Shown: positions 1 through 5,741 of the stretch, in pieces
How the letters are laid out: every line of letters starts with the position of its first letter
Position numbering within the stretch: position 1 is the first letter of the stretch
NCBI GenBank assembly: GCA_964437215.1
Contig: CAYTFZ010000133.1
Location: forward strand, 1 to 5,859
Reading direction: 5' to 3'
DNA from: JAAYAN01 sp964437215
Lineage (GTDB): Bacteria; Bacteroidota; Ignavibacteria; Ignavibacteriales; Melioribacteraceae
Length of the DNA: 5,859 nt
The notes under the pieces: generated by a model
What the model was told of the DNA's origin: nothing
The model's input: the letters and a program-made list of their open reading frames with translations, nothing else
Databases searched by the model: none
Translations under genes and position numbers: made by a program

Positions 1-1
1 G

Positions 2-89
2 CGGAGAGGGCGGGATTCGAACCCGCGGTAGAGTTTACCCCTACGACGGTTTAGCAAACCGTTGGTTTCAGCCACTCACCCACCTCTCC
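2..89 (-). tRNA. tRNA-Ser (anticodon GCU)
   Basis: This is a class II serine tRNA decoding AGC/AGU. Read on the minus strand, a perfect 7-bp acceptor stem pairs GGAGAGG (89-83) with CCTCTCC (9-3), followed by discriminator G at position 2, as expected for serine. The anticodon stem ACGGT/ACCGT encloses the loop TTGCTAA, with anticodon GCT at 53-55. A long variable arm with a GTAG/CTAC stem follows, as in tRNA-Ser, then a T arm with GCGGG, the loop TTCGAAT and CCCGC. The D loop contains the conserved GG. Only one base (C) lies beyond the discriminator before the window ends, so whether CCA is encoded cannot be told. No defect is visible. Confidence 0.96.
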
Positions 90-94
90 GGGTA

Positions 95-111
95 TTCAGC
101 TGAAAAATATA
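95..111 (-). promoter_or_regulatory. Candidate -10 and palindrome upstream of tRNA-Ser
   Basis: On the minus strand a TATATT hexamer (111-106) lies 16 bases before the tRNA 5' end, which would give a short leader of about 10 nt. A perfect 10-bp palindrome, TTCAGCTGAA (104-95), lies between it and the tRNA. No convincing -35 box is visible at 16-18 bp, and the whole region is AT-rich, so a TATATT could easily occur by chance. Confidence 0.22.
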
Positions 112-304
112 AATAATCAATGTTTATTAAAGTTAAAAACATCAAAAACATATTAAAAAAGCATAAAAGTCCGATGTCATTTTTAGCCTTATTTTATCGG
201 CTTGTAACTGCTATTGAGTTACTAATTGAATTATCACCTTTATTTGCTCATTTTGTAAAGAACTTATGTCGAAATATAGGCAAGGATAAAAGCATATCCA
301 AAAA

Positions 305-417
305 CTATTTTTCTATTTTTTCAAAGTCGGGTTTATCGTCTTTAGGTTTATCGTCTTCAATTTCATCCGCAAGCTGATATTATAATTACTGATTTAATCC
401 AAATATTATTTATCTAT
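305..417 (-). pseudogene. Remnant of a tiny acidic lipoprotein gene (frameshifted, no start)
   Basis: Minus-strand codons from about 408 to 370 read NIWIKSVIIISAC, a short hydrophobic run ending in a lipobox-like ISAC. The same frame hits TGA at 366-364. Moving one base forward (skipping one G at 368-369) gives the frame DEIEDDKPKDDKPDFEKIEK, which ends at TAG (307-305). Joined, they would be a lipoprotein signal sequence followed by a very short acidic, lysine-rich tail, with acidic residues directly after the cysteine. The signal codons at 389-367 match 20 of 23 bases of the signal-sequence codons of the intact DUF4249-like lipoprotein (3169-3147). No ATG, GTG or TTG start is in frame; a TAG stop lies just upstream. 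The call of a decayed gene is inference. A single-base assembly error or chance in AT-rich DNA are the alternatives. Confidence 0.3.
330..357. repeat. 13-bp direct repeat, 15-bp period
   Basis: GGTTTATCGTCTT occurs twice, at 330-342 and 345-357, with a 15-base period. The period is a multiple of three, and on the minus strand the repeat encodes DDKP twice in DDKPKDDKP, which fits a short peptide repeat in the lipoprotein-like remnant. Confidence 0.7.
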
Positions 418-518
418 AAAAGCTTCTATTTACTTTATAAATTAAACCCAGATCGTAATTAAATTTTAACCCAAATCCATCATTAGATTATAATTCTCAA
501 CAACGGATTTAGTATAAT

Positions 519-2165
519 TTATCTCATTCCTGCTTTACTGAAAAGCTCTTCTTTTGAAGTGTAATCGTTTAAATAATAAACTTTTATTCTGTTTCGGTTA
601 TTCGCCAGCCAGGTAAGTGAAATTTTAATTCTTTCAAGATTCTTTTTATCAGGTTCCGAAATAAGATTCAGTGTACCGGCATAGAAATCTTCAATTTCAG
701 AAATAAACGTATCTTTTTTATCGGCAAGATGATCCTTAATAAAAACATTGCCTTTTTTTAAAAGAAGATAATCATTTTTATCAGCTCCTGAAATTTCCAC
801 CAGTACGTTTGAAAGATTTACAGGTTCAGCAAGTATGGAAGAACGCGTAATTTGCGAAAGTACAAGATTTATTGTGTCCCGGGTTTCGGCAGCTTCTTCG
901 TATTTAAGTTCAGCTGATAATCTTTTCATTCTGTTTAAAAGCCTGTCCAGCGCAAACTGGTTTTGACCCGACAGGAATTCATAAACTCGTAAAAGTTCGC
1001 TGTTGTAATCCTTTGCATCGGGATTTATACAGGGAGCGAGGCATCTGTTTATTCCGGCAAGATAACATACTTTCCGTTTCTTTAATTCCTTTTCGGAACA
1101 CTCCCTCATACTGAAAGTTTTTTGAATTATTTCCAAAAGGGCTTTGGAAGTTTCGCGGTTTGAATAGGGACCGAAATAATCATTTCCGTCAAAATCGAAA
1201 TTCGTGGAAGTTTCGGGAATTGGAAATTGGTGCGTATTTAGAATCCGTATAAAATAACTTTGTGTGTATTTTTTAAGTAAAGAATTTTTTGCCGGTTTGA
1301 ACTGTTTGATCAATTCAGCCTCGGCAAGCAGAGCGGTAAGTTCTGTATTTGTGATTTTATATTCAAGTTTATCTGCTTTCCGGATTATGTCTTTTGTTTT
1401 GCGAGGGGCAGAGGATGAAAAATAAGATCTGATGCGCGATTTAAGATTTTTGGCTTTCCCGATATAAATAATCTTGTCCGAGCTGTCCTTAAAAAAGTAA
1501 ACTCCTGGATTTTGCGGGAGCGAATTATAATCCTCAATAAGTTTTTTCTTTACCATCAAATACGAAGAAGATTTTGGTGCGGAATTTCCCTGAAAAGATA
1601 GTAACCCGTCCAGACTTTTCACCGAATATTCTTCATCCAGAACGGTTAAAAATTTCAAAAGAATTTTTGCAGTAACCGAAGCATCTCCAAGCGCGCGGTG
1701 AACGCCTTTATGTCTTAATCGGAAGAATTTAACCAAAGAGCCGAGAGATTTACTGGGAAGTGAAGGATATAATTTACGGGCTAGTTTTAGCGTGCAAACC
1801 ATCGGATTAACAGGGAAATCGTACCCGTTCCTTAAAAATTCCTGCTTTAAAAATCCATAATCAAATTGCAAATTATGTCCAACAACTACAGAATTTCCAA
1901 TAAAAACACTGATTTTACTAACTATATCGCCGAACTCGGGCGCGTTGCAAACATCTTCGTTCCTAATGCCTGTAAGATTTGTTATAAAGTAAGGAATGTA
2001 GCATCCGGGATTTATAAAACTTTGAAAAGTATCTTCAATTTTGCCGTTACGCACTTTCACAATCCCGATTTCAATAACGCGGTTATTGATTGCCGATGTT
2101 CCTGTTGTTTCAACATCAAGAACGCAGTATTCGGCTTTTAAGGTTTCAATACTTTTAATTTCCAT
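519..2165 (-). CDS. DEDDh 3'-5' exonuclease fused to UvrC-N/Cho-like GIY-YIG nuclease
   Basis: This is a predicted cytoplasmic DNA-repair nuclease of 548 residues (ATG start at 2165). Residues about 12-175 form a DnaQ/epsilon-like exonuclease with all five DEDDh residues: D17 and E19 (LDVETTG), D102 (HNLQFD), H156 and D161 (HRALGD). Residues about 215-300 form a UvrC-type GIY-YIG domain: GVY (Y223), YIGKAKNL (Y234), R244, E282 in ALLAEAELIK and N294. Next come YFGPY and four cysteines, C356-X10-C367-X7-C375-X3-C379, close to the spacing of the UvrC iron-sulfur site, then a UVR motif at about 408-433. About 110 further residues are unrecognised. UvrC's C-terminal RNase H-like nuclease and HhH are absent, so this resembles Cho and mycobacterial exonuclease-UvrC fusions, not UvrC itself. 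Expected activity is 3'-side incision near lesions plus 3' trimming (inference). An upstream TTG at 2189 would add 8 residues; neither start has a well-placed Shine-Dalgarno site. I prefer the ATG because it already covers the whole first motif. Confidence 0.9.
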   Translation of the reverse strand: MEIKSIETLKAEYCVLDVETTGTSAINNRVIEIGIVKVRNGKIEDTFQSFINPGCYIPYFITNLTGIRNEDVCNAPEFGDIVSKISVFIGNSVVVGHNLQFDYGFLKQEFLRNGYDFPVNPMVCTLKLARKLYPSLPSKSLGSLVKFFRLRHKGVHRALGDASVTAKILLKFLTVLDEEYSVKSLDGLLSFQGNSAPKSSSYLMVKKKLIEDYNSLPQNPGVYFFKDSSDKIIYIGKAKNLKSRIRSYFSSSAPRKTKDIIRKADKLEYKITNTELTALLAEAELIKQFKPAKNSLLKKYTQSYFIRILNTHQFPIPETSTNFDFDGNDYFGPYSNRETSKALLEIIQKTFSMRECSEKELKKRKVCYLAGINRCLAPCINPDAKDYNSELLRVYEFLSGQNQFALDRLLNRMKRLSAELKYEEAAETRDTINLVLSQITRSSILAEPVNLSNVLVEISGADKNDYLLLKKGNVFIKDHLADKKDTFISEIEDFYAGTLNLISEPDKKNLERIKISLTWLANNRNRIKVYYLNDYTSKEELFSKAGMR

Positions 2166-2300
2166 ATTCGATATAGCTTGATCTTCCAAGTTTTTTTTTA
2201 ATGGAGGTTCGTGTAATTCATTAAATAAAATTAAACACTTAAAATTAAAAAGAAATTAGAATAGAGGGAGGAATAAAATTAAAATATGATGGAAATATAT

Positions 2301-2328
2301 GCAGAGACGCAAAATATCACGTCTCTGC
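2301..2328 (-). terminator. 9-bp perfect hairpin after the lipoprotein gene
   Basis: GCAGAGACG (2301-2309) and CGTCTCTGC (2320-2328) form a perfect 9-bp stem around a 10-nt loop. The hairpin starts 9 bases after the stop codon of the DUF4249-like gene. On the minus strand it is followed by ATATATTTCC and then more T-rich sequence, so the U tract is imperfect. It probably ends or attenuates the receptor-lipoprotein transcript. It may instead be, or also be, a copy of a dispersed GAGACG...CGTCTC palindromic repeat. Confidence 0.55.
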
Positions 2329-2336
2329 TGTATTTC

Positions 2337-3212
2337 TTAACGTGTTAATGTAAAATATGCCGTATCGCGTATTGCCGAAGCAAAAATTCCAATTCCGTCG
2401 CCTGTAAAAATCTGATAAGGTTCGTGGAAATTCCCGTCAATTTCTTTCAACTCGAAATTGGTTTGATGAAACTGCCGGAAATTATAATCGCCTGCATAGG
2501 CAATTACTCGGTAATCCGAATAAAACCAAACATCAAAGTCTTTAATATCATAAAAGAACGTGCCTTTATATTTTGGATCGAGATGCGAGAGCCAATTATA
2601 TTGCAAAAAGTAAGAATTAAAATTATCTTCTAAATCTTTAACACTCATATTCGGTTCAATATTATTGTCGTAAATAAAGTTATCTATTCCGGCGTTATTT
2701 GCAATTATCGAAAAAATGTAAAAATCCGTGCTGGTTGAAGGCGTAAACTCCAGGATGGGCAGATCCCCTTGATAACTGAACGAGCCGAGATTTTTCTCGA
2801 GCAATTTGAAACCAGATTGAGGCGTTCTGGTTTTGCCGGTTGCGCTAAGTTGTTTTGAATCTACCGTGGCGTAGATTTCGATTGTATATTCTTTATCGAA
2901 TTCGGCAATAGAATTATCGAGATAATAGGTTTTTGTTACCGGATCGAACGAAAGAGGATTCCCATTGATTGAAGCAACTACATTATTTGCTTGAGGCGTA
3001 AGAAAAAGTCCGTCTTCTGTAACTTTTTCGTTTAATCGGAAGTTACGCTGGATTCTTATTCCTTCAATATTTTCACCGGGATAAATAAATGCTTCAACGG
3101 CAATTTTAGGAACATACTCAATTGATTCAACATCTACAGCAGGTTCTCCGCAAGCGGAAATTATTATTAAAAAAAGCAGAAAGATAGAATTATATATACT
3201 TAAGTTTTTCAT
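2337..3212 (-). CDS. DUF4249-like lipoprotein, partner of the TonB-dependent receptor
   Basis: This is a 291-residue predicted outer-membrane-associated lipoprotein. A short N-region (MKNLSIYN) and hydrophobic core lead to the lipobox ISAC, with C21 as the lipidated cysteine. The mature part begins GEPAVDVESIEYVPK and is rich in beta-strand patterns: a first domain at about 35-130 (from VPKIAVEAFIYPG to YTIEIYATVD, Ig-like in appearance), then TGKTRTP and a C-terminal region ending in IGIFASAIRDTAYFTLTR. This layout matches the DUF4249 family as I recall it, whose members commonly follow CarboxypepD_reg-like TonB-dependent receptors. That is what is seen here, 14 bp downstream of the receptor stop. 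The ATG at 3212 has a good GGAG site 5 bases upstream. The biochemical function of the family is not established to my knowledge. A role as surface or periplasmic partner in substrate capture is inference. The coding region looks intact. Confidence 0.85.
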   Translation of the reverse strand: MKNLSIYNSIFLLFLIIISACGEPAVDVESIEYVPKIAVEAFIYPGENIEGIRIQRNFRLNEKVTEDGLFLTPQANNVVASINGNPLSFDPVTKTYYLDNSIAEFDKEYTIEIYATVDSKQLSATGKTRTPQSGFKLLEKNLGSFSYQGDLPILEFTPSTSTDFYIFSIIANNAGIDNFIYDNNIEPNMSVKDLEDNFNSYFLQYNWLSHLDPKYKGTFFYDIKDFDVWFYSDYRVIAYAGDYNFRQFHQTNFELKEIDGNFHEPYQIFTGDGIGIFASAIRDTAYFTLTR

Positions 3213-3217
3213 ATTTT

Positions 3218-3221
3218 CTCC
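3218..3221 (-). promoter_or_regulatory. Shine-Dalgarno site of the lipoprotein gene
   Basis: GGAG on the minus strand lies 5 bases before the ATG at 3212 and inside the 14-bp gap after the receptor stop codon (3229-3227). It fixes the start and suggests translational coupling between the two genes. Confidence 0.7.
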
Positions 3222-3226
3222 GTCAG

Positions 3227-5596
3227 TTAAAATTTAATATTTACACCAATACTTGGCAAAAGCGGAAGCATAGTTGTTTTTGTTGCTTTTTGTGTTATTA
3301 CGCCGTCCTTTAATTCCTGTTCGTAATCAATAAACCATACATTTTTTCTGTTCCCGAGATTAAATATTTGAATATACGGTGCAAGAGTCCAGCTGCCATA
3401 ATCTTTTTCGTATGTAAGACTCAAATCAAGGCGGGAATAAGCAGGTAATTTGTAATTATTAATTGAACCCGGATATAGTTTATAAGCTTGCCCCAAATCT
3501 CCTGTTTTAGGAAGATTCTGCCAATCGGGCAGGGTATTATTATAATAGCCGGAATTAGGAACAGTTAAAGTTTGTCCCGAAGCATAAACGAAATTAATTC
3601 CAATCAGCCACCTCGAAGAACTTTTTTCGGGAGCAGAATTCCACTTTCCGCTGAAAAGACTTCCTATATCGGAATTAAGTACAAAATTTACAACATTTTC
3701 GCGGTTGTGGCGCGGAGTGAATTCTTTTGCCTGATTTATTACATCAAAAGTATATTTGGTTTCGGACCAGGAATAAGAAACCCATCCTGTAACAGCTCCT
3801 ATATTTTTACGAAGCATTAATTCTGCACCGTATGATTTTCCATCGCCGCGGTTAAAAATATTTTTTGTGTCCTCAAAAACCGGACGCCCCATATTATCGT
3901 GGAAAGACGGCTCAATATAACTTGAAACTAATTGATTAAAAGAATAAATATTTTTGTAATTTTTATAATAAATATCGGCTTCCAATTCAACTATATCGCC
4001 GATTGCTCTTTGATAACCGAGAATGAAATGATCGGAACTTGAGTTTTTTGTGTATTTATCGGAAGAAGTCCAGATGCTTGCCATAAACGCACGCGGAATT
4101 CTATTCAAATATTGGTAATAACGTCCTGTTGCAAATTTAACGCTGCTTTCTTCATCAATTTTATATTTAACAGAGAAACGCGGTTCATAATTAATCGAGT
4201 TGGAATCGCTGTTGAAAAAATTAACTCTTAATCCGGTTTCAATTTCCCAGGAATCAGACGGTTTGTAAGAGGACTGAATATATCCTGTAGAAAGCTGTCT
4301 GTCGCGGTTAATATTTATCAATCCCTGATCCCATTCCTGCCTGTAAAGAAAATTAAGAACTTTATGCTCGAAACCGAACTTAAGATCTAAATTATTTGAG
4401 GCGAAATATTCCAAGGCTGCTTTAGCGGTATAATCTTTTATTTTATTATCTTCAGTCATACTGAATATTTTCGGCATATCAAAGCGCGAGCTGAAATTGG
4501 AAGTAGTAAACCAAAAATTACCGAAAAGCTTTTTGCCGAAAATATGCCGCCAGTTAACGCTTGTTGTTGTGTTTCCCCAGTCGTAATCAAATCCGAAAGA
4601 TTCTTTTGCATCTTCATCCAACACAAAATTCAGGACATCCGAACTTTTAAAGAAACTGAGGGATAGTTTATCGTTTTGCCCGAGATCAAGAAATGCTTTC
4701 AAATGTCCGTCGTAAAAATAATAATCGGGCACGTCGTCAATCCATTTCGAATATGTCTGATCGATGTAAGTTCTTCTGAAAGAACCTGAAATTGAACCGA
4801 ACGAACCAATTGGCGCCTGTAAAGTAGCGCTTGCGGAAAGCAGGCTTATATTAGCATCACCCTGAAATTTATTTCTATTTCCGTCCAGCTGGGTAACATC
4901 CAAAACCGATGAAAGCCTTCCGCCGTATTCCGCATTGAAACCGCCTTTAGAGATTTCAACTTTTTTTATTGAATTTGTATTAAAAGTGGAAAAAATACCG
5001 AAAGCGTGTTCCGGATTGTAAACATCAGTTCCGTCAATAAGAAAAAGATTTTGGTCGGGTGTTCCGCCGCGCACGTAAAGCGCAGAAGAAAAATCGGATA
5101 ATGCCGTTATTCCCGGGAGAGTCTGCAATGCTCTTAAGAGATCGGCTTCAATCACTTTAGGAATCGCATTTACTTGTGCTTGAGACAGCTCAATTTTAGA
5201 TATTGGTTTTGAGAATAGTTTTTTTGAAAGTTTTACGGAATCTGCCGAAACAACAATTTCTTCAGTCTCTAAAGCTGAGGTACTCAGCCGGAAAGTGTAA
5301 GTGTTGTTTTTTGAATCTTTAATTTCTAAATTTTTTGTTTGCGGTGTAAAACCCATATAACTTGCTGCCAAAACGTGTTTGCCAAAAGGTACATCGGGTA
5401 TTACAAAATAGCCGCTTATATTTGTAGTAGCGCCTGTACCCACATCTTTTAAATAAACATTGGCCCCTATTAAAGCCTCGCCGTTGCTTTCATCATAAAC
5501 AAATCCGCTTACATCGGCTTTTTGCGCCCACATTAATGAACTTAGCAAAATAAAAAGCAAAACAGCTTTTCCAACAATTAAGTCATACCACTTCAT
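3227..5596 (-). CDS. TonB-dependent outer-membrane receptor with CarboxypepD_reg-like domain
   Basis: This is a 789-residue outer-membrane transporter driven by TonB-ExbB-ExbD. It has a signal peptide (core VLLFILLSSL, likely cleavage after A24 in MWA-QK). A carboxypeptidase-regulatory-like beta-sandwich domain follows at about 28-105, with GEALIGANVYLKD, SGYFVIPDVPFGKH and YMGF. A TonB-box-like EEIVVSA lies at 112-118. The plug domain at about 132-234 contains LRALQTLPGI, LYVRGG (173-178), LIDGTDVYNP (186-195) and EYGGRLSSVLDV. Residues about 245-789 are the beta barrel, ending SIGVNIKF with the terminal phenylalanine typical of barrel proteins. The length is complete and I see no frameshift. 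The start is supported by AGAGG 4 bases upstream. There is no SusD-like partner; the downstream DUF4249-like lipoprotein is the likely one. The barrel resembles receptors of that subfamily more than SusC. Siderophore, metal, peptide or glycan uptake cannot be separated from this sequence. Confidence 0.93.
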   Translation of the reverse strand: MKWYDLIVGKAVLLFILLSSLMWAQKADVSGFVYDESNGEALIGANVYLKDVGTGATTNISGYFVIPDVPFGKHVLAASYMGFTPQTKNLEIKDSKNNTYTFRLSTSALETEEIVVSADSVKLSKKLFSKPISKIELSQAQVNAIPKVIEADLLRALQTLPGITALSDFSSALYVRGGTPDQNLFLIDGTDVYNPEHAFGIFSTFNTNSIKKVEISKGGFNAEYGGRLSSVLDVTQLDGNRNKFQGDANISLLSASATLQAPIGSFGSISGSFRRTYIDQTYSKWIDDVPDYYFYDGHLKAFLDLGQNDKLSLSFFKSSDVLNFVLDEDAKESFGFDYDWGNTTTSVNWRHIFGKKLFGNFWFTTSNFSSRFDMPKIFSMTEDNKIKDYTAKAALEYFASNNLDLKFGFEHKVLNFLYRQEWDQGLININRDRQLSTGYIQSSYKPSDSWEIETGLRVNFFNSDSNSINYEPRFSVKYKIDEESSVKFATGRYYQYLNRIPRAFMASIWTSSDKYTKNSSSDHFILGYQRAIGDIVELEADIYYKNYKNIYSFNQLVSSYIEPSFHDNMGRPVFEDTKNIFNRGDGKSYGAELMLRKNIGAVTGWVSYSWSETKYTFDVINQAKEFTPRHNRENVVNFVLNSDIGSLFSGKWNSAPEKSSSRWLIGINFVYASGQTLTVPNSGYYNNTLPDWQNLPKTGDLGQAYKLYPGSINNYKLPAYSRLDLSLTYEKDYGSWTLAPYIQIFNLGNRKNVWFIDYEQELKDGVITQKATKTTMLPLLPSIGVNIKF

Positions 5597-5600
5597 AGAT

Positions 5601-5605
5601 CCTCT
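5601..5605 (-). promoter_or_regulatory. Shine-Dalgarno site of the receptor gene
   Basis: AGAGG on the minus strand lies 4 bases upstream of the ATG at 5596. Together with the signal peptide that begins directly at this ATG, it fixes the receptor start. Confidence 0.65.
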
Positions 5606-5676
5606 ATATTATTATTATTTGGTTGCTAAAGATTAAAAGTATTAATGTATCTTACAGAAAAATACGACGCACTATG

Positions 5677-5692
5677 TCAATGTTTGTGCCAA
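5677..5692 (-). promoter_or_regulatory. Sigma-54-like -24/-12 promoter candidate for the receptor operon
   Basis: On the minus strand TTGGCAC (5692-5686), five bases and TTGA (5680-5677) match the sigma-54 pattern TTGGCAC-N5-TTGC except that the -12 GC reads GA. The GG and GA dinucleotides are separated by 10 bases, the correct spacing. The start would fall near 5666, giving a leader of about 70 nt before the receptor ATG. A competing reading is a sigma-70 promoter with TTGACA (5680-5675) and TAAGAT (5654-5649), but its 20-bp spacer is too long. The mismatch falls in the most conserved -12 position, so confidence is modest. Confidence 0.33.
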
Positions 5693-5721
5693 GATAATAA
5701 ATTCTTTTCGGACTTATTTTA

Positions 5722-5741
5722 AGCAGATTTTAAGATTTGCT
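5722..5741. repeat. Imperfect inverted repeat upstream of the receptor promoter region
   Basis: AGCAGAT (5722-5728) and ATTTGCT (5735-5741) form a 7-bp stem with one G-T wobble around a 6-nt spacer. The repeat lies about 30 bases upstream of the sigma-54-like element. It could be a regulator site or a weak hairpin ending transcription from beyond the window. Neither role can be decided, and such short repeats arise by chance in AT-rich DNA. Confidence 0.25.

Larger units (their letters stand above)
90..518. other. Gene-poor intergenic stretch between the repair gene and tRNA-Ser
   Basis: This stretch of about 430 bases is very AT-rich and holds no intact gene I can support. It contains the broken lipoprotein-like remnant (305-417) with its 13-bp direct repeat, a short barrel-like minus-strand reading frame (410-487), a weak hairpin GTAACT/AGTTAC with a 7-nt loop (204-222), and the tRNA upstream region. 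The 85-codon plus-strand frame at 120-377 has no ribosome binding site, and its serine-rich end is the antisense of an Asp/Lys-rich minus-strand frame. I regard it as a shadow. No strong terminator is visible just after the repair gene's stop codon. Confidence 0.6.

Noticed and set aside
120..377. Plus-strand 85-codon frame with a hydrophobic middle and a serine-rich end
   Set aside because: There is no ribosome binding site and the composition follows the AT-rich DNA. The serine-rich end is the antisense of the Asp/Lys-rich minus-strand frame, which has a period-15 repeat that makes better sense as coding sequence.
475..510. Inverted repeat AAATCC ... GGATTT after the repair gene as a terminator
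   Set aside because: The 6-bp AT-rich stem has a loop of about 24 nt and no U tract, so it is not a credible intrinsic terminator.
1866..2141. Plus-strand 91-codon frame
   Set aside because: It lies wholly inside the exonuclease domain coding region on the other strand, where all catalytic motifs are intact, so it is a shadow.
519..2165. Calling the repair gene uvrC
   Set aside because: It has an N-terminal exonuclease that UvrC lacks, and it lacks UvrC's RNase H-like nuclease and helix-hairpin-helix region. A separate uvrC is expected elsewhere in the genome.
2286..2348. Plus-strand 20-codon frame starting ATGATGGAA and preceded by the purine run GAGGGAGGAA
   Set aside because: The purine run is about 14 bases away, too far for a good ribosome site. 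The frame runs through the hairpin and into the end of the lipoprotein gene, so it is most likely chance.
2424..2633. Plus-strand 69-codon frame
   Set aside because: It is antisense to the DUF4249-like lipoprotein gene, has no ribosome site and shows no recognisable motif.
3572..3820. Plus-strand 82-codon frame
   Set aside because: It is antisense to the beta-barrel part of the receptor gene, with no ribosome site or family resemblance.
5649..5680. Sigma-70 promoter TTGACA ... TAAGAT
   Set aside because: The -35 is perfect but the spacer is 20 bp, outside the usual 16-18, and no better -10 lies at the right distance. It is kept only as the alternative to the sigma-54-like reading.
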